This document shows, piece after piece, positions 1 to 12,857 of a stretch of 64,000 bases of DNA; within the stretch, counting starts at the first letter, position 1; every line of letters begins with the position of its first letter. The notes beneath the pieces are model-generated. The model worked only from the letters and a program-made list of their open reading frames with translations, was not told the DNA's origin and did not search any database. A program made the translations under genes and the position numbers. This DNA is from Isoetes taiwanensis (taxonomy: Eukaryota > Streptophyta > Lycopodiopsida > Isoetales > Isoetaceae), in NCBI GenBank assembly GCA_021234155.1, contig JAJEKV010000005.1, forward strand, positions 24,131,584-24,195,583, written 5' to 3'.

Positions 1-1542
1 AGATTTGGCAAAATACAGTCAAAACTGTTCAAATCCGAGAGCAATTTTTTTGAATTTGAGCTATACTTGGTATTTTTGAATGATTCCAACTCCCTTGGCT
101 TGCACAGGCCCTAAGAATAGATGGCAAGTGATCCAAAAGAATAGAAAAACACACTAGATTTTTTTGTAGAATATTTTGTAGCAAGAATTGTAGAAGAACA
201 TATCAGAAATGGATTTGACAACTTGGCAATCGATTTGAATTGATTTGGAGGTAAATATATCATGATAACAGAATGTAAGGATGCTTCATAGCTTTTTAAT
301 CACAGGAAAATAATCTTCTCAAGTCAATAAATAATTTTTGAAGGTAATGTCAACTAGATCTTGTAAATCCAGTTGAGGAGAGCTCAAGAACTTCAAGGAT
401 CGTCCAGATCTTGCTCAGCAATGATCAATGTAGGATCTGAATACTTTTGGGCCTTCGAAAATGTTCTGATTGTGTTTCCCCTGTATATAGTTTTTGAATT
501 TCGGTTCCAGTGATTTCGGGTGATAAATTTAGGCTTAAATTGTTGCTTAAGTTCCGGAATCCAAGAATAGATTGGTTGCAGGGAGAATGGAATCAAATTC
601 GGCGTGATTCAAGCCAGAAACTCGGATTTAGGGTTCTCGAGCGTATTTTTCGTGAAAATGGCGATGACGTCACGGTTCCCATGTTTTTTAGAGGTATATT
701 TCCAGAATATGCTGTATTTTGGCTATTTTGGATTTTTCGAGCATGGTTCTAAGGATCTCTTAGAAAAAAGGCAAGGAATGCTTGGGAATTTTGGAGACCA
801 TGGAACCTTTGCATGCTTGAGATGGAATCATAGAATATTCTGGAGCATTTTTAGGCCTTGAGTAAGTACACGCCATGAGGTGCAATGGTAGAAGAAGAAA
901 AATGAATGGTGGTCACAAAGGTGAGGGAAGATAACATGAGAAAAACTAAAACAACAAGGTCCCATAAGGGTGTGCAAAGAAAAGGAAAATATGACTAGAG
1001 ATGAGCAACTTGGCAAATATGGCAAAGAAGGAGCAAATTTGGAGAGCAATGGTGTAAAAGTGGATATGAAAAATGAATAAGATAGATAGATAGATAGATA
1101 GTATTTTAACGTCACGCCACTAGGCAGCATCCAACTGGACATGTGACCACACACCACACTACATTGCAAATAATGGAAATAAGATAGGTTAGGGATATAA
1201 AAAGGGAAAAGTGGCTAGGCAAAAAGCAAGGTGATAAGGGTGGAACCATATAGGGGAATCTTCCAAACTTCAACTTCCAAACTTCAAGCAATGTCTTCCA
1301 AACTTCATAACCCAGGATCTTCTAGAGCATATTCTTGACTAAGCATTTTGACCTCAAATAAAGTACCTCATGTGAGTTTTGAGCCTTGAGCACTTGTTGA
1401 CTTGAAAAATGAACACCCTTTGACCTCCACAACAATATTGAATGCCAAGGATCTTCCAAACTTTGACCTAGTATCCCAAGATTAGTTGACCTAGTTTTGA
1501 ATGCATGGATCACAATTAGCATGTTGCCCTTTGGGGGCAACA
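1..1542 (-). repeat. Subfamily A LTR, 3' LTR of element H1 (cut by window edge)
   Basis: On the minus strand this is the 5' part of a ~1.96-kb LTR. It starts at 1542 with TGTTGCCC, which forms a terminal hairpin with GGGCAACA, and runs down to base 1. It matches the LTR at 3922-5878 closely along its length. The sequence just inside the element (1543-1580) carries the same T-rich stretch and AGGGGA hairpin that precede other A LTRs, so this is a 3' LTR. Confidence 0.85.
1081..1101. repeat. GATA microsatellite inside the H1 LTR
   Basis: Five tandem GATA units. The same position in the other A LTRs lacks the expansion, so it is private to this copy. Confidence 0.8.
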
Positions 1543-2418
1543 TCTCGCCAAAACAAGAAAAAGGTTGGTCCCCTCAGCCATATAATGTCAAGAATGAATA
1601 ACTAGAGGGGTCTTCCACTTTGTACCAAGGTGTTTATGATAGAATAAAGGTGCAAATGTTGATGAAGTTAGTGTAAATGTGACAATGAAATGATGTGGAG
1701 GGAATATGGTGAGTGAGAAAAGGCAGAAATGAGTGTGAAAATGACAAGGTGATGATGGAATGATGGTGAATGGAATATAGTGAGTGAGAAGGGATAAAAG
1801 TGAATGTGAATATGACAAGATTATGATGAAATGGAGATGAAGTGAGTGTACAAGTGTTTGAAACTTCGCCAAAACAAGAAAATGTGTGTATCCTTCTTGA
1901 TCTTCAACAAGTGCAACTCTGCTGTGATGGTAAAGATGAATTGCAGAGTGCTTTTTTTCTTTAGGGAATGAGAACAAGAATAAGGAGTCCAAATGGAAGG
2001 TAGGGCCACTTATGACAGATGAAAAATATGGAGGAAGAGTGCACCTGTCATGGAAACACATAAACCAATTAGTCTCAAAACCTTGCAACTCTGCTATGAT
2101 GGTGAAGTTGATTTTGCAGAGTGCTGTTAAGGTATGGAAAAGCAAGAATAGAGGGTTGGATGGATGGTAGGAATGCTTAAGACAGGTGAATAAAAATGGA
2201 AGAAAGAATGCTCCTGCATATGACACTTGGTAATCATTAGTATCAACCCTGTTCTTGAGATCATCTGTACTGCTATCTGGCCAAATCAACCTAAGAACAT
2301 GAAACCAATTCTATTAGAGTAAAGTGCTCAAAGTCAGACTATTGTATCTACTGAAATAGTGTGCTTAAAAATCTAACGGATTTAACTACTTTAAACCTAC
2401 CATAAATCTCCAAGCTTT
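1543..2418 (-). other. 3' untranslated region and polypurine-tract region of H1
   Basis: This lies between the end of pol and the 3' LTR on the minus strand. It holds the AGGGGA-containing hairpin beside the LTR and two copies of a diverged ~160-bp module that each carry CTCTGC/GCAGAG inverted arms. A 233-codon sense frame (1588-2289) crosses it. The frame is pyrimidine-rich, and its homologue in F shifts frame internally, so I do not call it a gene. Confidence 0.6.
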
Positions 2419-3921
2419 TTAATGAGAGAATAGGGACAAGCAAGCATGCTGGTCCCAATACCTTTTCAGGTGCAAGATATTGATTGGATTTGGCAGTGGC
2501 ATTCCTGAAGCAACCTCTTGTAGCCAATAAGAGTTAGTACCTGCAGGTTCCAATACTACAAAGGGTCCTTCCCAAATATTGTCAAATTTGCCAGCTGAGT
2601 CTTCCTTTGACTTGTTCCATTTGAGAACAAGCTCTCCTTGCTTAAAGGTGCCTTGTATTTTGTGTGCAGCCTTGAATGCAACCAGATCTTTGGCCTTTTT
2701 CAGCAAATTAGTATTCTCAGCCTCCATCCTATATTCATCTAGGTGCAGCAAGGCATCCAATCTCTCCTGCAAGGCATGTTCAAAAGGTAAACATAATTTA
2801 TAAGCTAACCTCAGGGAGGGCAACTCGAGTTCCACTGGTAAGACTGCCTCTATGCCATAAACCAAATTGAAGGGTGTATGATTTGTAGCTGTTTTGATAG
2901 TGACTCTATAAGCCCAAAGTGCATCCACTATTTTGACATGCCAATCTCTCTTGTTGATCTCAACTGTCTTCTGCAAGATATTTTTCAACACTTTGTTAGT
3001 GGCTTCAGCTTGTCCATTACCTTGGGGATAGTATGAGGAGCTCTTGGTATGCTTGACCTTCAAGATGTCCATCAAGTTAGTAATAACTTCATTAACAAAA
3101 GGCGTGCCCCTATCAGAATGCAACTGAAAAGGAATACCAAACCTGGAGCAAACATACTCATGTAAAAATCTTGCAGTTGTGGCAGCATTAGCCTGCCTCA
3201 AAGGTATAGCTTCTGCCCATTTAGTAAAATAATCTGTGGCCACAATGATATGCTGATGTTGACCTGCAGAAGAAGGATTAATAGGGCCAATATAATCTAA
3301 CCCCCAAATTTGAAAAGGCCTTGGAGATATGATGGGATTAAGGGCAGCTGGAAGTAAAATTCTTTTGCTAAAGATTTGGCATTGATGGCAAGTCTTTATA
3401 ATATCATAACAATCTTTAAAAACAGTAGGCCAATAGTATCCAGACCTGAGAATCTTTTTTGCTGTAGTATCACCAGCAAAATGCCCTCCACAAATACCTT
3501 TGTGCATTTCTCTGATGATTAGAGCAGATTCACTTTCATCTACACACCTCAACAAGACTCCATCTCTGTTGACTTTGCACAAGACATTGTCTATCATCTT
3601 GAATTGTCTGCATTTATCCTTGAGTCTCCTTTTTTGGTTTGAAGTGAGGCTTGAAGAGATAATTCCATGTTGTAAGAAGTTTCTGATAGGTTGTTGCCAC
3701 CCACCATCAGCTTGATCTTCTGGAGTTACCTCTACATGAGCTACTGCAAGTGAAATGTCAGCAGTATCCAACTCATCTTCATGGTCAAAAAATATATAAG
3801 GCAAATAAAGACTAGGACTTCGTACCAAATGTAATTCTTTTACAGAAATATCATAACTTTGCAACTTACAAGCCCACCTTTAGATTTTTGTCTTACTGGT
3901 TGCCTTACCAAATAGTAGACC
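2419..3921 (-). pseudogene. H1 pol 3' part: dead RNase H remnant and integrase
   Basis: Reading down from 3921, this encodes the end of the degenerate gypsy RNase H and then a full integrase. The frame is broken by a stop just before the RWACKLQ motif (a CAA codon has become TAA); the long open part starts at 3864. Visible integrase features are the zinc-binding H-x6-H and CHQC pair, the catalytic Asp in IWGLDYIGP, the Asp in HSDRG, and the Glu in QGNGQAEATNK. The C-terminus has a WEGPF (GPY/F-like) segment and ends at NILHLKRYWDQH with no chromodomain. Protease, archaeal RNase H and RT are missing because LTR H2 interrupts the gene at 3921/3922. The piece cannot make a working polyprotein. 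Confidence 0.85.
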
Positions 3922-5878
3922 TGTTGACCCTAAACCTGGCTTAAAGGTCAACCACAAGGAACTAATTCAAGTTTTTCACTCAAATTGGGGTTAGAACCTC
4001 CAGATCACTTGAGGTGATCAGTCTATGCAAGGAAATCCCAAAAACAAGTTCAAAAAGTTTGAGTTCTATACCTTTCCCATTTCCAAAAAATGGTACCTTT
4101 GCCAAAACAAATGTGGAGTCGAAGTGTAGATCGATTTTTTAAGTCAGATGCAATAGACTTGGTCAAAAAAGTGGTAGTTAACCAACAGTAAAACCTCTGA
4201 CCAAGTCAGAGACTTAATCTGTGAGTTATTCGGGCTCAAAGTGGGGTCAAATTTTGGTCAATAGAGGTCAAATGTAGAAAACAGTGATCAGAAATTGAGA
4301 TTTGGAGTTGCCAATTACCTTTTTGAGAAATTCCAAAGTAGATAGGTTGCAATGGTGCTAGGGAAGAAGGGCAATCAATCAAATCTTCATTTGGATGTGT
4401 AGAAGTATTTTTTGTGACTAGATTTGGCAAAATACAGTCAAAACTGTCCAAACCCGAGAGCACTTTTTTGGAATTTGAGCTATACTTGGTATTTTTGAAT
4501 GATTCCAACTCCTTTGGCTTGCACAGGCCCTAAGAGTAGATGGCAAGTGGTCCAAAAGAATAGAGAAACACACTAGAATTTTCTGTAGAATATTTTGTAG
4601 CAAGAATTGTAGAATAACATATCAGAAATGGATTTGACACTTGGCAATCAATTTGAATTGATATGGAGGCAAATATATCATGATAACAGAATATGAGGAT
4701 GCTTCATAGCTTTTAATCACAGGAAAATAATCTTCTCAAGTCAATAAATAATTTTTGAAGGTAATGTCAACTAGATCTTGTGAATCCAATTGAGGAGGGC
4801 TCAAGAACTTCAAGGATCGTCCAGATCTTGCTCAGCAATGATCAATGTAGAATCCGAATACTTCTGGGCCTTCGAAAAATGTCGAGATTGTGTTCCCCCT
4901 GTTTATAGTTTCAAATTTCGGTTCCAGTAGTTTCGGTTGATAAATTTAGGCTTAAATTGTTGCTTAAGTTCCGGAATCCAAGAATAGATTGGTTGCAGGG
5001 AGAATGGAGCGCGGGATGGCGTGATTCGAGCTGGGTTTCCAATTTTAGGGTTCTTCAGCCGTATTTTCGCTTATTTTTTTGCGATCTGATTTATATTTGA
5101 AGGAATATGCCCCCAGATATGCCGTATTTGGCCACTTAAAAAACTTGGCTAATGGTTTTAAGGCTTTTCCCATGGAATACCTAAAAAAGGGTTATAACTT
5201 TTCAACCATGGGGAAGGATATCCACACGTGCTAAGGGATATAGAATCTTTAGAGCATCTTTTGACAAGGTCTAGGGTATACCAAAGAGAGCATGATGGGG
5301 TAGGAATGGAGATAAAAGAAATCATTAAAGGCTAGTAGGAAGATAAGAATAGGAATGCAAAAGAGGTAAATAATAACCTTGCCACAAGGGCTTGAAGTTT
5401 TTGAGTAGTGACATTTGGAGAAATTGACAAGCGATTTGAGCAAAATGGTAGGTATGGCAAGGTGAGCATGGCAAGGAAATAGTATGAAGGAGCAAATGCA
5501 AGAGTGAACAAAAGGGGGCATATAGGAAAGGAGGCTAGGAAATTTCAAGGAGCAAGTAAGAATGGCTAGAGAATGAAACAAAATACCATGGGGTCTTCCA
5601 AACTTTGAACTTCCAATCTTCAAAAAATGCCTTCCAAACTTCTTTACCCATAATCTTCTAGAGCATATTCTTGACTAAGCATTTTGGCCTTGAATAGAGT
5701 ACCTCATGTGAGTTTTGAACCTTAAGCTCTTGTTGACTTGAAGAATGAACATCCTTTGACCTCCACATCAACATTGAATGCCAAGAATCTTCCAAACTTT
5801 GACCTAGTATTCCAAGATTAGCTGACCTAGTTTTGAATGCATGGATCACAATTAGCATGTTGCCCTTTGGGGGCAACA
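3922..5878 (-). repeat. Subfamily A LTR of element H2
   Basis: A complete 1957-bp LTR, with TGTTG at one end and CAACA at the other. On the minus strand it starts at 5878 with the terminal hairpin and ends at 3922. The U5 hairpin (GATCAC...GTGATC type) lies near 4003-4019, and the primer-site look-alike (TAGAACCTCCA on the plus strand) at 3992-4002. Its outer end abuts H1 pol, so H2 inserted into H1. The five bases before it are AGACC; the matching duplication at the other end is not in the window. Confidence 0.85.
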
Positions 5879-6754
5879 TCTCGCCAAAACAAGAAAAAGG
5901 CTGGCCCCCTCAGCCATATAATGTCAAGAATAAATAACTAGAGGGGTCTTCAACTTTGTACCAATGTGTCTATGATAGGATAAGAGTGCAAATGTTGGTG
6001 GAGTGAGTGTAATTGTGATGATGAAATAATGTGAATGGAATATGGTGAGTGAGAAAGGCAGAAATGAGTGTGAAAAGGACAAGGTGATAATGGAATGATG
6101 GTGAATGGAATATAGTGAGTGAGAAGAGATAAAAGTGAATGTGAATATGACAAGATGATGATGAAATGGAGATGAAATGAGTGTACAAGTGTTTTGAAAC
6201 TTCGCCAAAACAAGAAAATGTGTGTATCCCTCCTGATCTTCAACAAGTGCAACTCTGCTGTGATGGTAAAGATGAATTGCAGAGTGCTTTTCTTCTTTAG
6301 GGAATGAGAACAAGAATAAGGAGTTCAGATGGAAGGTAGGGCCACTTATGACAGATGAAAAATGTGGAGGAAGGGTGCACCTGTCATGGAAACACATAAA
6401 CCAGTTAGTCTTAAAACCTTGCAACTCTGCTATGATGGTGAAGGTGATTTTGCAGAGTGCTGTTAAGGTATGGAAAAACAAGAATAGAGGGTTGGATGGA
6501 TGGTAGGAATGTTTAAAACAGGTGAATAAAAATGGAAGAAAGAATGCTCCTGCAAATGACACTTGGTAATCATTAGTATCAACCCTGTTCTTGAGGTCAC
6601 CTGTACTGCTACCTGATCAAATCAACCTAAGAACATGAAACCAATTCTATTATAGTAAAGTGCTCGAAGTCAGACTGTTCTATCTACTGAAATAGTGTGC
6701 TTAAAGATCTAACTGATTTAACTACTTTAAACCTACCATAAATCTCCAAACTTT
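5879..6754 (-). other. 3' untranslated region of H2
   Basis: Nearly the same as 1543-2418: AGGGGG-type polypurine hairpin next to the LTR, then the two diverged modules with CTCTGC/GCAGAG arms, then the pol stop. A 212-codon sense frame (5924-6562) is present but is not supported as coding. Confidence 0.6.
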
Positions 6755-7447
6755 TTAATGAGAGAATAGGGACAAGCAAGCATGCTGGTCCCAATACCTT
6801 TTCAGGTGCAAGATGTTGATTGGATTTGGCAGTGGCATTCCTGAGGCAACCTCTTGTAGCCAATAAGAGTTAGTACCTGCAGGTTCCAATACTACAAAGG
6901 GTCCTTCCCAAATATTGTCAAATTTGCCAGCTGAGTCTTCCTTTGACTTGTTCCATTTGAGTACAAGCTCTCCTTGCTTAAAAGTGCCTTGTATTTTGTG
7001 TGCAGCCTTGAATGCAACCAGATCCTTGGCATTTTTCAGCAAATTGGTATTCTCAGCCTCCATCCTATATTCATCTAGGTGCAGCAAGGCATCCAATCTC
7101 TCCTGCAAGGCATGTTCAAAAGGTAAACATAATTTATAAGCTAATCTCAGGGAGGGCAACTCAAGTTCCACTGGTAAGACTGCCTCTATGCCATAAACCA
7201 GGTTGAAGGGTGTATGATTTGTAGTTGTTTTGATAGTGACTCTATAAGCCCAAAGTGCATCCACTATTTTGACATGCCAATCTCTCTTGTTGATCTCAAC
7301 TATCTTCTGCAAGATATTTTTCAACACTTTGTTAGTGGCTTCAGCTTGTCCATTACCTTGGGGATAGTATGAGGAGCTCTTGGTATGCTTGACCTTCAAG
7401 ATGTCCATCAAGTTAGTAATAACTTCATTAACAAAAGGCGTGCCCCT
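6755..7447 (-). pseudogene. H2 integrase C-terminal part
   Basis: On the minus strand this begins in the integrase core just after the second catalytic Asp (GTPFVNEVITN) and continues open to the normal C-terminus (LKRYWDQH). It keeps the catalytic Glu motif QGNGQAEATNK and the WEGPF segment. It is almost the same protein as the H1 copy (T to I and A to T changes seen). It is cut at 7447/7448, where an unrelated plus-strand LTR piece begins, so everything upstream is lost. Confidence 0.85.
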
Positions 7448-7701
7448 AATCTCTTTTCTGTACAAGTCACAATCATTTGACCTCGGAAATCAATCCGCCT
7501 ATGAGAGCTACATCGATTTGAGTAAGGGCTCCATATTCTAGAATTGGGAAAGGTATGAATACTTGGTAACTGAGCTTTTCCTTTGAGAAATTCTTGTGTA
7601 GACTGATCACCTTAAGTGATCTGGAGGTTCTAACCCCAACTTGAGTGAAATCTCAAGTTGGCTTCTTGTGTTTGACTCTCTAGCCAGGTTGGGGGTCAAC
7701 A
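7448..7701 (+). repeat. 3' end of a plus-strand subfamily A LTR
   Basis: About 250 bp of U5, including the GATCACCTTAAGTGATC hairpin, the TGGAGGTTCTA look-alike and the terminal GTCAACA at 7701. It is followed directly by D1 pol, not by a primer-binding site, so it is the outer end of a 3' or solo LTR inserted in D1. Its left side is lost at the H2 junction. The same sequence occurs inverted at 12858-13100. Confidence 0.75.
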
Positions 7702-9674
7702 AGGCTTTAAAGAGGTTGGCACCTCCAAAAACCCTCAAGCAGGTAAAAAGTTTCATGGGGATGACCAGCTTCTTGAGAATGTATGTCCCTCATTTTTCCC
7801 ACACTATGAGTCCAATTTCCAACCTCACAAAGGTTGGAAAATTTTCCAAGGGTGAAAGCAAACATATTCTGATAGATTGGAATGAGCAATGCCAAGATTC
7901 CTTCGACAAAATCATTGATGCCATCTGTAAATCTATCCTACTTAAACCTCCTGATCTAGGGAAACCTTTCAAGGCTTATATCAGTGTCACAAAAAGGGCA
8001 ATTGGTTTGGCACTGCTGCAAAAGGATCATGTGATTGCTTTTGCAAGCAAGATGTGGTCTGATACTGAATTGAGATATCCTAGGTTGGAGAAAAGTGCAG
8101 CAGCCTTGATGTTCTTGATAGAAAGACAAGGACACCTGTTTCAAAACAATCAGGTTCAAGTATTTATGAGACAAAATCCTTTCTCACTTCTTTTTGCAAA
8201 AAAGCAACCAAAGGCTAAATTATGCAGGTGGGCTTGTAAGGTCCAAGCTTATGATATTACTGTAAAGGTGGTTAAGCTAATTGAGAATCCCAGCTCCTAT
8301 CTTCCATATGTGTTATTTGAGCATGAAGATCAAGATGGTTTATGCAGTGATGATAATCTAACAAACTTGGTTTCTTTTGATGCAGAAAATACTGACTGGC
8401 AACTTGACATTAGAAATTATCTTGAGAGCAATGAGTTGCCCAAAAATTTGAGTAGCAGTCAAGAGAGAAGATTTAAAGACTAGTGCAAAAAGTTCAGGCT
8501 AATTGAGGGTGTTTTATGCAAAATTGACAAGGAGGGATCTTCTTTGAGATGTGTGGATGAGGAAGAGGCCAGGATGATAATTGAAGCATGTCATGAGGGA
8601 GTGTGTGGAGGACACTTTGCAGCAGACACAACTGCAAAAAAGATTCTGAGGTCAGGATATTTTTGGCCCACTCTTTTCAAAGATTGCTATGACACTATAA
8701 AATGCTGCCATAAATGTCAAATCTTTGGTAGAAAAACTCTGCAACCAGCTGCCCTTACTGCAATAACATCTCCTGGACCTTTCCAAATATGGGGGCTGGA
8801 TTTTATAGGCCCCATAGATCCACCTTCCTTAGCTCAACACCAGTTTATATTAGTGGCCACTGACTATTTTACCAAATGGGCAGAGGCAATTCCTTTGAGA
8901 GAAGCTAATGCTCAAGCCACTGCAAGATTCCTGCATGAGAACATTTGTGCCAGATTTGGCATTCCCTTTAAAATAATCTCTGACAGAGGCAGCCAGTTCA
9001 TCAACCATGCAATTCCACTTCTGCTAGCCACCCTAAAAGTCAAACACACCAAGAGTTCGTCCTATTACCCTCAAGGCAATGGCCAAGCAGAATCAACCAA
9101 AAAGACTCTCAAATCTATTCTCAAGAAGACCATCAATGTCTCAAAAAAAGATTGGCATTTGAAGCTCCATGATGCACTTTGGGCATACAGGACTACTATC
9201 AAAACAGCTACAAAACACACTCCTTTCAGTTTGGTGTATGGGATAGAATCAGTATTACCTATTGAGTTAGAACTTCCATCTCTCAGACTGGCTTATCAAA
9301 TTAATTTAGAAATGGATGAGGATCTAAAAGAAAGGTTTGTGAGATTGATGCAGCTTGAGGAGCATAGATATGAATCAGAAAATGCTGTCATGAGAAAAAA
9401 GGCTAAGGACATTGCAGCCTTTAAAGCAGCACACAAATTGCAAGGAGTTTTGAAAACAGGAGAGTTGGTGTTGAAGTGGAACAAGGCAAGGGAAGAAATA
9501 GCATCCAAATATGAGAATCTCTGGGAAGGACCATTTGAAGTGATTGGTACAGCTGACAGAGATTCATATTGGCTGAGAGATATTGTTGATGGCAGAGAAT
9601 TGATGAACCCTATCAACATTGTGCACCTGAAAAGGTATTGGCAACAGCATGTTGCCCTTGCTCTATTCAACTAA
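7702..9674 (+). pseudogene. Subfamily D (D1) pol 3' half: RT end, dead RNase H, integrase
   Basis: The frame opens in the RT thumb/connection (ALKRLAPPKTLKQVKSF) and continues through a gypsy RNase H that has lost its acids: YISVT where YTDAS is usual, and EKSAA where EKELLA is usual. A single in-frame stop at 8481-8483 (TAG where related copies have a Lys codon) breaks it. The integrase follows, with CHEGVCGGH, CHKC, the Asp in IWGLDFIGP, the Asp in ISDRGSQF and the Glu in QGNGQAESTKK. It ends at LKRYWQQHVALALFN, stop 9672-9674. Protein sequence differs clearly from the A copies, so this is another subfamily. The 5' half was lost to the A LTR at 7701. Confidence 0.85.
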
Positions 9675-10389
9675 GTTTTCTTTGGAAAAATATAGGTAGG
9701 ATTAGTTAGTGTATCATTTGAAAAAATAAAAAACAGAAAAAGGCAAAATACAAAAAAGCTTGAACAGGAAGAAAACAAAAAAAATTAAGTTGGATTTAGT
9801 AAATTGAGTTCTGCTTTTTAGTTTATTGCTTGTGTGCTAATTAGTTTCTAGTGTTGCAAGGACAAAAGGACTGTGCATGTTGTGATCAAGTAATTTAATA
9901 CTAATCATAGCTCCATGCAGTTGCATCTGAACACGCTACTCATACATCTCTTTCATCACATTATATCATACTTCATCATCTAGAGTTGCTGCCATCACCT
10001 CCACAACAGCAACTTATCTAAACTAACAAGCTTTATTTTCACATGCAGGTGCATCCTTATATCTACTTCCATCTATCATCTAATCAAGAGTTGACCTTAT
10101 TACATCTGAAAACCCTCCACATCCTCATAAAATTTCCAAGCTGCTGTCACATTACCATCCTGCAGCTCTTCACTACTAAAGAGATTTATTTTCCATGCAG
10201 GTTCATCTGAAAAGAGCATCATTCACATACACACTCATAATGCCAGATCTATCACTTTCAAATCCATTTGCAGGTCATTGAGTTGCCAAACATATTCTCA
10301 CATTGGCAACTAGCTGGAGTCATGTCATGAAGTACAAACAGCAAGTCAAAGGGGCTGGTAGACCAGCCTTTTCTTTTAGTTTGGCATAA
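9675..10389 (+). other. D1 3' untranslated region with polypurine-tract hairpin
   Basis: AT-rich and non-coding. It holds about three diverged repeats of a ~115-bp module, each with a CATGCAG(G/T)T(G/T)CATC-like core and nearby inverted arms (for example CTGCTG...CTGCAG). Near the LTR, AAAGGGG is followed by GGCTGGTAGACCAGCC, a short hairpin, then a T-rich stretch up to the LTR start at 10390. I take AAAGGGG as the probable polypurine tract. Confidence 0.5.
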
Positions 10390-12857
10390 TGCTGCCATGC
10401 TATGGCAGCATGGAAGAGCTAAGCACATCTTTGCACTAATCCTCTCATTTTGATCTGGTTTGCAAGACAATAGGGAAGTGCTTCACTAGCATACATCAAG
10501 AATTTGAAGAACAAGGGAAGGACAATTGACTCAAGTTACTCAAGAGATACAAGAGGTCAATCAAGCAAAGGGAATGAAGAAAAGTAGAGAGAGAAGACCC
10601 CTTGAAGAACATTCCATGGTATGTAACTACTTGTGATCTTGGCATCTTTGGCATTTTGATCCCCTTCTCCATTTACTCCACCATCCTAAAGTACCATTGA
10701 ACTTTGATTCCTTGCCCATAATACCTCTCAAAGTCAAACTTGACTTTGAAAGTTCTTTCTAGTCAAAACACACCTTCATGAAACACTCACTTGCTATGCA
10801 GTTCAAAATGTCACTTGACTTGGTCATAATCTTGCTCAAAAGTCAAGATCTCATGCAACTTGGCCAAAGTTAGAAGAAAGTTGCAAAAATTCCTAAGGGA
10901 AATGCTCAAAACTCAAGTGTGCCCTAGGAGATGCTAAAAAGTTGGTCCTTAAAAAATTGGCTTGTAAAATGAGCACTTGATGGGCCAAGTCACTTTACAC
11001 CTCACTCCATGTGCCAAGTCATCATACACATCATCATTCTAGCCATGTCATGTCATACTCACATGTTCAATCAAAATCTATATCAAAGCATCAAACTATC
11101 ACCATTGTTGCCACATCATCATTGCCACCTCATCACCACACACTTATCATACACATCATCTCCACATCATCCAAAATTTTGACTAGAAAGAATTTTCAAG
11201 CTCATGTTGGCTGACACGTCATCATCCCCATCTGCCATGTCATACCCACCTAGTCTTGTCATCATTTCCATATGCCACATCACCCATTCCTTTGCTTCAT
11301 TTTAGCTGAATTCAAAAGTGCTCCATTGCAAGAAAAGATTCTAGAATCTTCTAGAATGCAAAAAAAGATTCCCATAGGAAAAAAGAAATTTGAAAAAAGG
11401 TTCTATTTTGGGCATTATAGCTGCTTCCTAGGGAATCGTGCCATAGGGCTTAGGGGTGCAAAAATTTTCCTATCTATCCCCCCCCCCAGCCTATTTTTCT
11501 TTCCCAGCCAGTCTCCCCATGCCACGTGGAACATCCGGGCGTGTGGGCCGGTTGAGGTACCGGATCCCACGTGGATATTGCACGCAATAATTATAAATAA
11601 TGGATTTTCTTTTCCTTATATACCTTGGTCGTCCAAACCTAATCGAGCCTGTGGGATATTTCGCTTGAACTCTCATGAACCCTAAAATCTGGAAACGCCA
11701 AGATCTGTTTAATTCGGCCAAACAAACCACTCAATCATGACTTAAACCGACCGGATAACCATGTTTAATGCCAAGAATACCTATTGTAAGCTAAAAGACA
11801 GAGAATCGAAGGGAAATGTTCAAGAACTCAACAGAACAGAGCATTTACAAAAGGGGCTTTTTGACAGAAGAAAAATTCGATGGCTTTGAGGCAAAGAAGA
11901 GATTCCTGGCTTTGAAGAAGGACCGGCTTGATGATCCTGAGCTTGATCCCGACCTCCAATGTTTACCTCTGATCTGGATTATTGACTTAATTCTCCGGAT
12001 TATTTGAATGTTTACCTATTTGATTTTGTGCCCAAGACCATGAACTTGGGATATTGTATCATTATCTCCTGAGTGTTTGATTCAATTGAAAATCCAACCT
12101 TTGTTGCCATCTGTTTGTTTCACATTGAGTTATATTCCCAAAAGAAAATAGTTATTAGGAGTCTTGCGTATTATTTCATCCCGATTGCCAGATATTGGTG
12201 ATATGTCAACCTAGTATGTCTTCAGAGAAAGCAAATGCTGAGTCGTTGTCAAGTCCAATGTCCAACGCTACTTTGAGCCAACATGGTTAGATCCAGTTGC
12301 GGTTGACATCGGGCACTTGAGTATAGAAGAACAACCATTTGAGCATTAGTCTTGCTAAACAAGATATGTTGAACAAGACAACATTAGACACACGTGCATT
12401 CCTCCATTAAAAAGTATCCTCTCTCAGAACTGTTCATACTTTACAGATCTTAGCAAGAAATCATCAAAAGAAAAAAATAAGGATCCCTTTTGCAAAAAGA
12501 AGACTCTGCCCTCGTTGTGCAGGTGAATCTAAGGAGAGTAGAGTTTGTAAGTTCAAAAAAATCTTTGTGAGCATCGAGTTACAAATTCTAGCTCTCTGCC
12601 AGGGATATTGACCTAAAATTGACTGGGTCAGGGATCAAAATTTGGCCTATCTAATCCCATCAGACCTGTCCGAGTTTTTGCAGTCTGTTGACAAGAAGTG
12701 TTGAGCATCTTAGGGAGTGAAAATCATGTCCAAAACTTGAATAGTGTGCATATTGCAGACCATTTTGTGAAGAGACTTTTTGGCCTTCAGGGAAACAAGT
12801 TCTTAGTGAATTTTTGAGCATTATTTCTGGAATCTTTGCACTCAGAGTGGTTGCCTC
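10390..12857 (+). repeat. Subfamily D LTR, 3' LTR of D1, last ~84 bp missing
   Basis: Starts with TGCTGCCA and its inverted partner TGGCAGCA and matches the LTR at 61408-63941 over its length. It stops at GGTTGCCTC, inside the U5 hairpin, where minus-strand LTR K begins. The continuation (AAGCAACCTGG...) is not elsewhere in the window except in the second D copy. Confidence 0.85.
11523..11622 (+). promoter_or_regulatory. D LTR core promoter region: two G-boxes and TATA box
   Basis: CACGTG occurs at 11523-11528 and 11568-11573 within a GC-rich patch, and TATATA at 11617-11622 in CCTTATATACCTTGG. All three features recur in the other D copy, except that the first G-box is CGCGTG there. Spacing fits a plant pol II promoter; function is inferred. 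Confidence 0.5.

Noticed and set aside
828-1169. Frame of 113 codons opposite the LTR orientation pattern
   Set aside because: Lies within the LTR, is low-complexity in translation and is not kept in frame in other LTR copies.
5658-5879. Small repeated frame beginning MLPPKGN at several LTR starts
   Set aside because: It is the LTR terminal hairpin and U3 read in one frame. It appears at every A LTR start and has no coding signature.
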